This document shows positions 7,856 to 15,965 of a stretch of 60,770 bases of DNA, piece after piece. This DNA is from an uncultured Lachnospiraceae bacterium (GTDB taxonomy: Bacteria; Bacillota; Clostridia; Lachnospirales; Lachnospiraceae): contig CAJUAA010000025.1 in assembly GCA_910584205.1 (NCBI GenBank), forward strand, positions 1 through 60,770, given 5' to 3'. A model generated the notes under the pieces. It searched no databases and was not told the origin of the DNA. It worked only from the letters and a program-made list of their open reading frames with translations. A program made the translations under genes and the position numbers. Positions within the stretch are counted from its first letter, which is position 1; each line of letters opens with the position of its first letter.

Positions 7856-9441
7856 TGCTGGCGGATGACGAGGGGATCGTACTGGATTCCCTGAAGATGA
7901 TTATAGAGAAACATTTTCCCGGGCAGTGTCAGCTGGAGACGGCAAAGACCGGAAGGGATGTGATCGAACTGGCGGAGAGCTTTCGGCCGGATCTTGCGTT
8001 TATGGATATTCAGATGCCGGGAATCAACGGGATCGATGCGATCCGTGAGATTAAGAAGAGCAGCCCTTCCGTAGAGTTCATCATCCTGTCCGCCTATGAC
8101 AAATTTGACTATGCAAAAGAGGCCATTAATCTGGGGGTGCTGGAATATGTGAACAAGCCTTTCTCCGAAAAAAGCATCACGGAGGTGCTGGGGAAGGCGC
8201 TGAAGGCCATTGATTCCAGACGGAAGAAACGAAGCGACGATCTCCGGATCAGGGAGAAGATGGAGACGGTCACGCCGATTATTGAAAACGGGTTCATCTA
8301 TGCCATTATGTTTCAGGAGATTTCCATGGAGGATGTGGAAAATTACAAGCAGCTGCTGGGGCTTACGGCGGATTATGGATGCATGCTGGCGCTGGCGGTG
8401 GGAGACGACCAGCACGGGAACCGGATGACGAATGCGGTGGGCGCAGGCGTCCGGACGCAGCTGAACTATACAAGGGTCCGGGAGATGCTGAAAGAAACCT
8501 GGGACTGTGTGGTGGGGTCGGTCATTTCCAATAAGATACCGGTCTTTCTGCCCATGAAAAACCGGAAGATGGACTATGAGGAACGTATCGGCATGATTGA
8601 TGTGGGCAGGGAACTGACCCGGAAATTAAAGAAAGCCACGGACGTCACCTTTCGGATCGGCATCGGCTCCATACGGAAGCTGAATAAAAGTATGGATTCC
8701 TATGAAGAGGCGCTGAAGGCGCTGGTCAATTCCACAGGCAGCGTGGCCCATGTGGATGATCTGCCGATCCAGTGCCGGTACGATGAGGAATATCCCATTG
8801 AACTGGAGAAGGAGCTGTTCGACTGCCTGAAAAGCGGGATGGTGGAGGCGTGCGGACAGGCGGCGGAGCAGTTTTTTGACTGGATGCTGGACAATTATGA
8901 CGGAAAAAATCTGAGCGTCCGTCTGAAAACGCTGGAGTTTGTGCTGTTCGCGGAACATGAGGCCTATCTGGAGGGCGGCATGACCTATCATTTCCTGGAC
9001 CGGGAGGATTATCTGCCGCTGGTGATGAATGCGGAGCAGAACCGTGACCTGCGCACCTGGTTTGTGGAAAAGTTCAAGGAAAACTGCAGGAATATGACGA
9101 CTAAAAAGGAGGAGCACGAGAACCGTCTGGTGGTGCGGGCGCAGAATTATATCCAGGAAAACTATCAAAAGGACCTGTCACTGAACGAGATTTCCCGCCA
9201 TATGGATCTGAGCCCCTATTATTTCAGCAAGCTTTTTAAAGAAGAGACGGGGAGCAATTTTGTGGAGTATGTGACCAATCTTCGGATTCAGAAGGCGAAG
9301 GAGCTGCTGGCGGGAGACGGGGGCAGCATGAAGGAGATCTGTGCGGCGGTGGGATACAGCGATCCCAACTATTTCAGCCGCATTTTCAAGAAAAACGTGG
9401 GAGTGACCCCTACGGAATACAGGGAGAGGGAGAGAGGATGA
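7843..9441 (+). CDS. YesN-type response regulator (REC plus AraC HTH)
   Basis: The product is 532 aa. The receiver domain has the acidic pocket (ADDE, D8-D9), the phospho-acceptor D55 (FMDIQMPG) and the conserved lysine (YVNKPF). A long middle region of about 280 residues follows, then two AraC/XylS helix-turn-helix motifs at the C-terminus (LSLNEISRHMDLSPYYFSKL and MKEICAAVGYSDPNYFSRIF). It is expected to activate sugar transport genes when phosphorylated by the upstream kinase. The best target candidate is the ChvE/XylF-type transporter at 20.2 kb. The end overlaps the next start by ATGA. Confidence 0.9.
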   Translation: MYRVMLADDEGIVLDSLKMIIEKHFPGQCQLETAKTGRDVIELAESFRPDLAFMDIQMPGINGIDAIREIKKSSPSVEFIILSAYDKFDYAKEAINLGVLEYVNKPFSEKSITEVLGKALKAIDSRRKKRSDDLRIREKMETVTPIIENGFIYAIMFQEISMEDVENYKQLLGLTADYGCMLALAVGDDQHGNRMTNAVGAGVRTQLNYTRVREMLKETWDCVVGSVISNKIPVFLPMKNRKMDYEERIGMIDVGRELTRKLKKATDVTFRIGIGSIRKLNKSMDSYEEALKALVNSTGSVAHVDDLPIQCRYDEEYPIELEKELFDCLKSGMVEACGQAAEQFFDWMLDNYDGKNLSVRLKTLEFVLFAEHEAYLEGGMTYHFLDREDYLPLVMNAEQNRDLRTWFVEKFKENCRNMTTKKEEHENRLVVRAQNYIQENYQKDLSLNEISRHMDLSPYYFSKLFKEETGSNFVEYVTNLRIQKAKELLAGDGGSMKEICAAVGYSDPNYFSRIFKKNVGVTPTEYRERERG

Positions 9442-10565
9442 GAAAACGATCCAGGAAAAAAAGGCATATCTGCTGCGGGCTGCTTCTGTGCCTGGTTCTG
9501 CTGTCCGGCTGCCGGGAACAGGGGGATCTGGAAACCGCAGGAGAGGAGTCGGAGACAGGAATACAGATCGGCATCACCTTTGACTCCTTCATCATTGAAC
9601 GCTGGCAGAGAGACCGGGATGTGTTCGTATCCACGGCTCAGGAACTGGGAGCGGAGGTCAATGTGCAGAACGCCAACGGGGATATGAAGGAGCAGATTGC
9701 GCAGATCGATTATTTTATCCAGAAGAAGATGGACGTGATCGTGGTGGTTATGGTGGCCAGCGAGGAGGATGAAAGCGGCCTGATCGAGGCGGTGGGGCGG
9801 GCGCAGAAGGCGGGGATCCCGGTGGTGGCCTATGACCGTCTGATCCTGAATGCGGATGTGGACCTCTATATTTCCTTTGACAACGTTCAGGTGGGACGGC
9901 TTATGGCAGAGCATATGCGGGAGCATCTGAGCGAAGGCGGCGAGCTTCTGCAGATGTGCGGTCCCATGGCGGACTACAACGTACCGCAGGTCATGGAAGG
10001 CTTTGCGGAAGCCCTCGAGGGCAGTGGCCTGAAGATCATGGAGACCGAGTATGCGGAAGGATGGCTTGCAGAGACCGGATTTACCGCCACAGGCGCCTAT
10101 CTGAAGACGCACTACGAGGTGGACGGGATCATGGGCGGCAACGACAGCATCGCCGGCCATGCGGTCCGCGCCCTGTCGGAACGCCGCATGGCGGGAAAGG
10201 TGTGCGTGGTGGGGCAGGACGCGGATCTGGACGCCTGCCAGCGCATCGTGGAGGGGACTCAGTGCATGACCGTGTACAAACCAGTGGAGAAGCTGGCCAG
10301 GCGCGCGGCGGAACTGTCTGTGGCCCTGGCGGAGGGAAGCCGGATCGTGACGGCGGATGCAGCCGGAGCTGATGCTGCATCCGCCGGCGGGAATTTCGGT
10401 ACAGCTCCGCAGGAGATAAAGGTCCAGGACTCCATCCATGACGGGACGTGGCAGGTCCCTTACGAATGTCTGGAGCCGACGGCGGTCACAAGGGAAAATA
10501 TGGATGAGGTGATCACCGGGAAATACCATGAAGAAAGCGATATCTATCTGAACGTCCGGAATTAA
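9438..10565 (+). CDS. XylF-like sugar-binding lipoprotein
   Basis: The product is 375 aa with a signal peptide and lipobox (LLSGC), so it is anchored outside the membrane. The Peripla_BP_4 fold is close to D-xylose-binding XylF: IGITFDSFIIERWQRDRD at the N-terminus, SYDRLIL-like VAYDRLILNADVDLYISFDN, GGNDSIAGHAV, and VVGQDADLDACQRIVEGTQCMTVYKP. It overlaps the response-regulator stop by 4 nt but has no cognate permease next to it. It may be an accessory sensor or a high-affinity feeder for the transporter at 20.2 kb, whose own binding protein shares the ERWNRD, SYDRLILNDA and MTVYK motifs. Confidence 0.85.
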   Translation: MRKRSRKKRHICCGLLLCLVLLSGCREQGDLETAGEESETGIQIGITFDSFIIERWQRDRDVFVSTAQELGAEVNVQNANGDMKEQIAQIDYFIQKKMDVIVVVMVASEEDESGLIEAVGRAQKAGIPVVAYDRLILNADVDLYISFDNVQVGRLMAEHMREHLSEGGELLQMCGPMADYNVPQVMEGFAEALEGSGLKIMETEYAEGWLAETGFTATGAYLKTHYEVDGIMGGNDSIAGHAVRALSERRMAGKVCVVGQDADLDACQRIVEGTQCMTVYKPVEKLARRAAELSVALAEGSRIVTADAAGADAASAGGNFGTAPQEIKVQDSIHDGTWQVPYECLEPTAVTRENMDEVITGKYHEESDIYLNVRN

Positions 10566-10584
10566 AGCCGGGCGTTCTGCGTCT

Positions 10585-10600
10585 GTTTGAGTTCTCAAAC
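10585..10600. promoter_or_regulatory. Palindrome GTTTGAGTTCTCAAAC before the RM operon promoter
   Basis: The arms are a perfect 7-bp inverted repeat with a 2-nt centre, ending 7 nt before the -35 of the predicted RM promoter. It could be the operator of the small XRE regulator that starts the operon. There is no U-tract, so a terminator is less likely. Confidence 0.4.
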
Positions 10601-10607
10601 AATCTGA

Positions 10608-10636
10608 TTGTAATTACGACAGGCGTATGCTATAAT
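10608..10636 (+). promoter_or_regulatory. Predicted promoter of the type I RM operon
   Basis: TTGTAA, a 17-nt spacer and a perfect TATAAT (10631-10636) lie about 50 nt upstream of the XRE regulator start. It is the only strong promoter seen before hsdM. Confidence 0.6.
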
Positions 10637-10687
10637 TTACCCTGTCACTGAAGTTAATCGTATGGACGGAACTGCGGAGATTTTTAT

Positions 10688-10906
10688 ATGGTACATGAGA
10701 GAACAAAAGTCAATTACAAACCATTGTGGAAAATACTGATTGACAGGGATATGTCAAAGGCGCAGCTCAGGGAAGAAGCTTCCATTTCAAGAAGCACGGT
10801 ATTTAAGATGGTAAACAACGAATATGTTGCTATGGATGTGCTGGTAAGGATTTGCATGGCGCTTGACTGCGGAATGGATGACATAGTGGAAATTGAAAGA
10901 TACTGA
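10688..10906 (+). CDS. Small XRE/Cro-type HTH regulator of the RM operon
   Basis: This 72-aa DNA-binding protein is essentially one Cro/C1-type HTH domain: LWKILIDRDMSKAQLREEASISRSTVFKMVNNEYVAMDVLVRICMALDCGMDDIVEI. It ends 13 nt before hsdM and shares its promoter. Small XRE proteins at the head of RM operons commonly set expression timing (C-protein-like), and the palindrome at 10585 is a candidate site. It is too small for another function to be likely. Confidence 0.85.
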   Translation: MVHERTKVNYKPLWKILIDRDMSKAQLREEASISRSTVFKMVNNEYVAMDVLVRICMALDCGMDDIVEIERY

Positions 10907-10919
10907 TGGAGGGAGTAAG

Positions 10920-12518
10920 ATGGCGGAACTGGAAAAAAGCAGGGACTTAATCAGTGTGCTGTGGAGCGGTGCGGATATCCTGCGATCCAAAATGGATGCA
11001 AATGAGTATAAGGATTATCTGCTGGGCATTGTATTTTACAAATACCTGTCAGATTCTTTCTTGATCAAGGCGTATGATTTAATTTACGATGAAAAGCCGC
11101 AAAACTTAAAGGCGGCGCTGGAGGCATATCAGGAAGCGCTTGCCGATGAGAGCGCGGAAGAATTGAAAGATCAGATCAGGGAGGAGTGCCATTATGTTAT
11201 TGAGCCAGATCTGACCTATACCTGTTTTGCGGATGCGGCAAGGAATAACGCATTCAGCCGTGAGCGGCTTCAGAAAGCTTTTAACAACATCGAGCAAAGC
11301 GATCCGCTGTTTGCGGATCTGTTTACCGATATTGACCTGTATTCCAACCGCCTTGGAACAGGAGATCAGAAACAGAGCGATACCATATCAAGTCTGATCA
11401 GGGAAATTGACAGGGCTGACCTTTTGAATGCAGATTCAGACGTTCTTGGAAACGCCTACGAATATTTGATCGGACAGTTTGCCTCTGAAACGGGCAAGAA
11501 GGCAGGAGAATTTTACACGCCCCAGGCAGTATCAAAAATCCTGACCAGAATTGCGATTGCAGGGCAGGAAGAAAAGAGGGGGCTGTCGGTGTATGATCCC
11601 TGCATGGGGTCCGGCTCCCTTCTGCTGAACGCAAAGAAATATGCTGCAGAGCCGGACTACATTAGATATTATGGACAGGAACTGATGACATCTACCTATA
11701 ACCTTGCAAGAATGAACATGTTCCTGCATGGCATTGTGCCGAAGGATCAGAAGCTTCGCAACGGCGATACCCTTGACGGGGACTGGCCTGTAGATGAGGA
11801 AACTGATTTTAACATGGTGCTCATGAATCCGCCGTATTCGGCAAAATGGAGCGCGGCAGCCGGATTTCTTCAGGATGAAAGGTTCAGTGATTACGGCGTG
11901 TTGGCGCCAAAGTCGAAAGCCGATTATGCGTTTCTGCTGCATGGCCTGTACCATCTGAAAAGCAGCGGAACGATGGCAATCGTACTGCCTCACGGGGTTT
12001 TGTTCCGGGGGGCGGCGGAAGGGAAGATAAGGGAAAAACTGCTCCGAGCCGGAAATATCTATGCAGTGATCGGGCTTCCGGCAAATTTATTCTACAACAC
12101 ATCCATTCCCACCTGTATTATCGTGCTGAAAAAGCACAGGGACGGACGGGATGTATTATTTATAGACGCATCCCGGAAATTTGAAAAAGGGAAAAAGCAG
12201 AACGCAATGACAGACGAGCATATTGATTCTGTCATAGAATTGTACAACAGGCGGGAAACTGTGGAAAAAGAGTCCTTTCTTGCGGAATTTGAGGATATTG
12301 AAAAAAATGACTTCAATCTGAATATTCCCAGATATGTGGATAATTTTGAGCAGGAGGAAGAAATAGACCTGAATGCCCTTTTGAACGATATGAAGCAGAC
12401 AGAGGAAGAAATCAACCGGACTCAGGGGGAATTTGTATCCATGATGAAAGACCTGACTTCTTCTGATGCAGGCATCAATCAAACGTTAAATGATTTGATT
12501 CGGATGATTGAGAGGTGA
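10920..12518 (+). CDS. hsdM: Type I restriction-modification system methyltransferase subunit
   Basis: This 532-aa subunit adds N6-methyladenine within the site chosen by HsdS. It has the HsdM N-terminal helical domain (VLWSGADILRSKMDANEYKDYLLGIVFYKYLSD), the AdoMet loop DPCMGSGSLLL (D226 onward) and catalytic NPPY (303-306). The ATG at 10920 follows GGAGGGAG. The stop overlaps the hsdS start by 1 nt (TGATG). The frame looks intact, so methylation should be possible whenever a complete HsdS is made. Confidence 0.95.
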   Translation: MAELEKSRDLISVLWSGADILRSKMDANEYKDYLLGIVFYKYLSDSFLIKAYDLIYDEKPQNLKAALEAYQEALADESAEELKDQIREECHYVIEPDLTYTCFADAARNNAFSRERLQKAFNNIEQSDPLFADLFTDIDLYSNRLGTGDQKQSDTISSLIREIDRADLLNADSDVLGNAYEYLIGQFASETGKKAGEFYTPQAVSKILTRIAIAGQEEKRGLSVYDPCMGSGSLLLNAKKYAAEPDYIRYYGQELMTSTYNLARMNMFLHGIVPKDQKLRNGDTLDGDWPVDEETDFNMVLMNPPYSAKWSAAAGFLQDERFSDYGVLAPKSKADYAFLLHGLYHLKSSGTMAIVLPHGVLFRGAAEGKIREKLLRAGNIYAVIGLPANLFYNTSIPTCIIVLKKHRDGRDVLFIDASRKFEKGKKQNAMTDEHIDSVIELYNRRETVEKESFLAEFEDIEKNDFNLNIPRYVDNFEQEEEIDLNALLNDMKQTEEEINRTQGEFVSMMKDLTSSDAGINQTLNDLIRMIER

Positions 12519-12571
12519 TGGGTATGGATAAACCGAAGATCAGGTTCAAAGGGTATACGGAAGTTTGGGAA

Positions 12572-12580
12572 CAGCGTAAG
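12572..12580 (+). repeat. CAGCGTAAG core, TRD1 entry of hsdS
   Basis: This 9-mer encodes QRK of WEQRK at the beginning of TRD1. The same word recurs at 13163, 13660, 15385, 15889 and 18982, and inverted at 19977-19985. Confidence 0.7.
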
Positions 12581-13020
12581 TTTGGTGATTTAGGTTCTGT
12601 TTCTATGTGTAAGAGAATTTTTAAAGAGCAGACTTTAACAGAAGGTGAAATTCCATTTTATAAAATTGGAACTTTTGGTGGTGAGGCAGATGCATTTATC
12701 ACAAGGAAGTTATATGAAGAATATAAAGAGAAATTTCAATATCCTGAAATCGGCGATATATTAATTTCGGCATCAGGAACGATTGGCAGAACTGTTGAAT
12801 ATACAGGAGAAGATGCATATTTTCAGGATTCTAATATAGTTTGGTTTAAGCATGACGAAAGAGTGGATAATTTATTTTTGAAATGCTTATTTTCAGTTGT
12901 AAAATGGTCAGGAATAGAGGGAAGTACAATTAAGAGATTATATAATGATAATTTCTTAAAGACTGAGTTTTGGATTCCATCCGTAGAAGAACAAAAAAAG
13001 ATAGGAGATTATTTTGACCA

Positions 13021-13048
13021 CCTCGACCACCTCATCACCCTTCACCAG
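13021..13048 (+). repeat. 28-bp direct repeat, copy 1 (central hsdS region)
   Basis: It begins CCTCGACCACCTCATC and ends CCCTTCACCAG. An exact copy lies at 13635-13662 and a 24-bp exact copy at 15868-15891. It encodes LDHLITLHQ, the conserved helix after each TRD, and is a natural site for homologous or recombinase-driven domain exchange. Confidence 0.8.
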
Positions 13049-13634
13049 AGTAAGTGTGAAGGAGTAAAAAAATTAAAAAAATATATGTTGCAAAATATGT
13101 TTCCTCGAAACGGCAGCAATATTCCAAAGATTAGATTTGATGGATTTACTGATGCTTGGGAACAGCGTAAGGCTTCAGAACTTGCCGAGTATTCCAAAGG
13201 GAATGGCTATTCTAAAGGGGATTTGACAGAGGCGGGAACACCTATCATCCTGTATGGCAGGCTCTACACAAAATACCAATTCGCCATTGATGAAGTGGAT
13301 ACTTTTGTCATCCCTAAAATCGGCTCAGTTTATAGTCAGGGTAATGAAGTCATAGTGCCTGCTTCTGGTGAAACCGCCGAGGACATTGCAAGGGCGTCAG
13401 CCGTTGAAAAATCAGGGGTTTTGCTGGGGGGAGACCTCAATATCCTTCGTCCGTTCGATTTCATTAATCCGCTGTTTTTGGCTCTTGCTATTTCAAGTGG
13501 CGAACCGCAAAAAGAGCTTGCTAAAAGGCACAGGGAAAATCAGTTGTTCACATCCATAATTCGGACATACAAGAGGTTACTATATCGTATCCGTTGAGGT
13601 TGGAGCAAGACCAGATTGTTGCTTATTTCCGCAA

Positions 13635-13662
13635 CCTCGACCACCTCATCACCCTTCACCAG
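13635..13662 (+). repeat. 28-bp direct repeat, copy 2 (hsdS 3' end)
   Basis: It is identical to 13021-13048 and runs directly into a CAGCGTAAG core at 13660-13668. It lies beyond the frameshift, in the segment no longer read in frame. Confidence 0.8.
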
Positions 13663-13773
13663 CGTAAGCTGGAAAACCTGAGAATTCTGAAAAAGTTCAT
13701 GTTGGAGAAGATGTTTGTTTAGAGAAATTGCTTAAAGGTATACTTGAATAGACAGAAAAAATGGAGGAAGGCA

Positions 13774-15294
13774 ATGGCAATACCGACAAATATAAAAACA
13801 TTATTATCAGGTGATGTAGTTGAATGGGCCAGGATTGAATTCAAAGAAACGTGGGATCCGGCATCATCCTTGAAGACCGTTTGTGCTTTTGCAAATGATT
13901 TGGATAATTGGGGCGGCGGATATATTGTTATTGGTGTCCAGGAGGAAAATGGACGGCCTGTGTATCCATTAAAAGGTGTACCTTTAGAAAAAGTTGATGC
14001 ATATCAGAAAGATATTTATGCAAAATGCAGGTATCTCAGACCGTCATATGTGCCAATTGTAGGGATAGAGAAGTATCAGGATAAGATATTCATTATTCTT
14101 TGGTGTCCAGGTGGTGACAGCAGACCATATTCGTCTCCAAAGACCATGGCAAGAGATAATAAAGAGCGTATTCATTATATCCGTAAGGCTTCAAATTCGG
14201 TGGAGCCATCGGATGATGACGAAAAGGATTTATTTAACTTGGCAAACAGGGTGCCGTTTGATGATCGGGTGAACCATCAGGCGGAACTGTCAGATTTGAA
14301 TATAATTCTTATTCAAAACTATTTAAAAGAGATTAACAGTTCACTATATGAGAAGTCCAAAACAAACGATATCATTGGTGTGTGCAGGGATATGAATATT
14401 ATCAGCGTCTTGCCGGAATATGTGAAACCGAAAAATGTAGGATTGATGTTTTTTAGTATAGAGCCGGATAAGTTTTTTCCTTATACGCAGATAGATGTTG
14501 TTCAGTTTCCGAGTGGATTAGGCGGAAATGATATTATTGAGAAAACGTTTAAGGGACCGATTCACCAGCAGTTGAGAGATGCGCTGCAATATATTAGAAA
14601 TACAGTTATTACGGAAAAAGTGGTAAAATATCCCGACAGGGCCGAGGCGGATCGCTTTTTTAACTACCCTTATGCGGCTGTGGAGGAGGCATTGTCGAAT
14701 GCCGTCTATCACCGTGCGTATGATGAGCGTGAGCCAATTGAGGTTCGCATAGAAAGCGACAGAATTGAGATCGTAAGCTTTCCGGGACCTGATCGTTCGG
14801 TCACGCAGGAGGGGTTGAAAAATTACCGTGTTTCAAATCGCCGATACAGAAACCGCAGGATTGGTGATTTTTTAAAAGAATTGCATTTGACAGAAGGCAG
14901 AAATACCGGGTTTAAAAAAATTTTGGATGCATTAAAGGCAAATGGTTCTCCTGAACCCGAATTTGAAACGGATGAAGCAAGAAGCTATTTTATTTCAAGA
15001 TTGTTTGTGCATGAAGGATTTATAAATATTTTTAGTGAGGAGCCAAAAAGGAGCCAAAAAGGAGCCAAAAAGGAGCTGAATAATAGGACTGAAAGAAAGA
15101 AAACAATATTAAGAGTTTTGGAAGAAAAACCAACAATGACCCAGGTACAGCTTATGGAAAAACTTGATCTGACCCGAAAACAGATTCAGAAGGCAATAAA
15201 GGAATTGCAGGAAGAGGGTTCCCTTGTAAGAGAAGGGTCAAACAGGAATGGACGGTGGATTGTGGTAAAACCGGTAAATGAAACAGAATTCTGA
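13774..15294 (+). CDS. AlbA_2/Schlafen-type ATP-binding protein with C-terminal winged helix
   Basis: The product is 506 aa. The N-terminal AlbA_2 (Schlafen-like) domain includes ARIEFKETWDP and LDNWGGGYIVIGVQEENG (about residues 15-60). A RecG-like C-terminal ATP-binding region (HATPase_c_4 type) spans about residues 290-400, with FFNYPYAAVEEALSNAVYHR and EVRIESDRIEIVSFPGP. After a basic repeat at about 423-436 comes a winged helix (MTQVQLMEKLDLTRKQIQKA). It is inserted between hsdS and a half hsdS. Such proteins are frequent passengers of type I RM loci and may add a defence or regulatory role; the function is unproven. The ATG is preceded by GGAGGAAGG; a TTG 30 nt upstream is less likely. 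Confidence 0.8.
   Translation: MAIPTNIKTLLSGDVVEWARIEFKETWDPASSLKTVCAFANDLDNWGGGYIVIGVQEENGRPVYPLKGVPLEKVDAYQKDIYAKCRYLRPSYVPIVGIEKYQDKIFIILWCPGGDSRPYSSPKTMARDNKERIHYIRKASNSVEPSDDDEKDLFNLANRVPFDDRVNHQAELSDLNIILIQNYLKEINSSLYEKSKTNDIIGVCRDMNIISVLPEYVKPKNVGLMFFSIEPDKFFPYTQIDVVQFPSGLGGNDIIEKTFKGPIHQQLRDALQYIRNTVITEKVVKYPDRAEADRFFNYPYAAVEEALSNAVYHRAYDEREPIEVRIESDRIEIVSFPGPDRSVTQEGLKNYRVSNRRYRNRRIGDFLKELHLTEGRNTGFKKILDALKANGSPEPEFETDEARSYFISRLFVHEGFINIFSEEPKRSQKGAKKELNNRTERKKTILRVLEEKPTMTQVQLMEKLDLTRKQIQKAIKELQEEGSLVREGSNRNGRWIVVKPVNETEF
15040..15076 (+). repeat. 11-bp tandem repeat inside the AlbA_2 gene
   Basis: Three perfect units of GAGCCAAAAAG (15040, 15051, 15062) are followed by a partial unit. 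Eleven is not a multiple of three, so gain or loss of one unit shifts the frame before the C-terminal winged helix. In the current state the frame is open through to 15294. Confidence 0.85.
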
Positions 15295-15384
15295 AGTGTT
15301 AGATTCTAAAATTCCAAAACCTTAACTTGATGTTTAGGAAGATATGACAATCTATAGGATTCTCTTTATGCTACAACTTGGGAA

Positions 15385-15393
15385 CAGCGTAAG
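15385..15393 (+). repeat. CAGCGTAAG core, entry of the silent TRD cassette
   Basis: It is the same 9-mer as in the two TRD entries of hsdS, within the shared TTGGGAACAGCGTAAG word. It would be the left crossover point for moving this TRD. Confidence 0.65.
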
Positions 15394-15867
15394 TTGGGGG
15401 ATTACTGTGATATGTTCAATGGTGACAGGAGTTCTAAATACCCCAATGCTGCTGATATGGTAAGTGATGGAATACCATTTATAAATGCAGGTGATTTGGA
15501 AAATGGCACTGTTAATTTGATGACATGTAATAGGATTTCCAGAGAAAAATATAATGACCTTGGTGGGGCAAAATTACAGCGAGGAGATATTGTTTATTGT
15601 CTTCGTGGAACCCTTGGAAAGAACGCATTTATCGGCAATTTTGATGAAGGAACAGTAGCGTCTTCATTAGTTGCTTTGCGTCCTAAAAACATAGATGGAA
15701 AGTATCTGTATTTCATCTTAAATTCGGACATTGAGTATAGACAAAGAATCGTCAGAGATGAAGGAGCTGCACAGCCAAATCTGTCAGCAAAGAGTGTTTC
15801 GGAATATATAATTCCAGTGCCTTCAAGGGCAGAACAACAACATATTTCGGCATATTTTTCCACTCTT

Positions 15868-15899
15868 GACCACCTCATCACCCTTCACCAGCGTAAGTA
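15868..15899 (+). repeat. 24-bp direct repeat copy 3 joined to CAGCGTAAGTA core
   Basis: The 24 bp starting GACCACCTCATCACCC are identical to the repeat copies within hsdS. They continue into CAGCGTAAGTAT, a 12-mer also present inverted downstream of the recombinase at about 19974-19985. Confidence 0.75.
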
Positions 15900-15965
15900 T
15901 ATTCGCATTAAAAATGCCTTAAATTATATGGAAATTGAGACTATCACAACAAGGAGAAGATAAAG

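Larger units (their letters stand above)
12518..13722 (+). pseudogene. hsdS: Type I specificity subunit, frameshifted near its 3' end
   Basis: It contains two target-recognition domains, each opened by WEQRK (about residues 15-19 and 213-217), with a central conserved helix carrying DHLDHLITLHQSK. The frame stops at 13597 after the residues YRIR. If one base is added in the GGGAAAA run at 13533-13539, the reading continues GKSVVHIHNSDIQEVTISYP, then NLDHLITLHQRKLENLRI, to a natural stop at 13720-13722. So the gene is one base short rather than ended. As it stands it lacks the C-terminal conserved helix, which should weaken pairing with HsdM/HsdR. A sequencing error in the short homopolymers is the main alternative. 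Confidence 0.85.
15358..15963 (+). pseudogene. hsdS': Start-less half hsdS (silent TRD cassette)
   Basis: The open frame reads DSLYATTWEQRKLGDYCDMF, then one target-recognition domain, then STLDHLITLHQRK and a short tail. It lacks the residues before WEQRK and has no ATG in frame. The only possible start is a TTG at 15394 without a clear ribosome-binding site. It contains one TRD bounded by the same DNA words as the TRDs of the main hsdS, so it fits a donor cassette that can be swapped in. An alternative is a truncated, degenerating second hsdS, or a half-subunit that is still translated weakly. Confidence 0.75.

Noticed and set aside
15368..15394. ATG at 15368 as the start of the half hsdS
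   Set aside because: It lies in a different frame from WEQRK; the in-frame sequence has a stop at 15355-15357 and no ATG.
13021..15899. CRISPR-like spaced repeats
   Set aside because: There are only three copies, with very uneven spacing, and all encode the conserved helix of hsdS.
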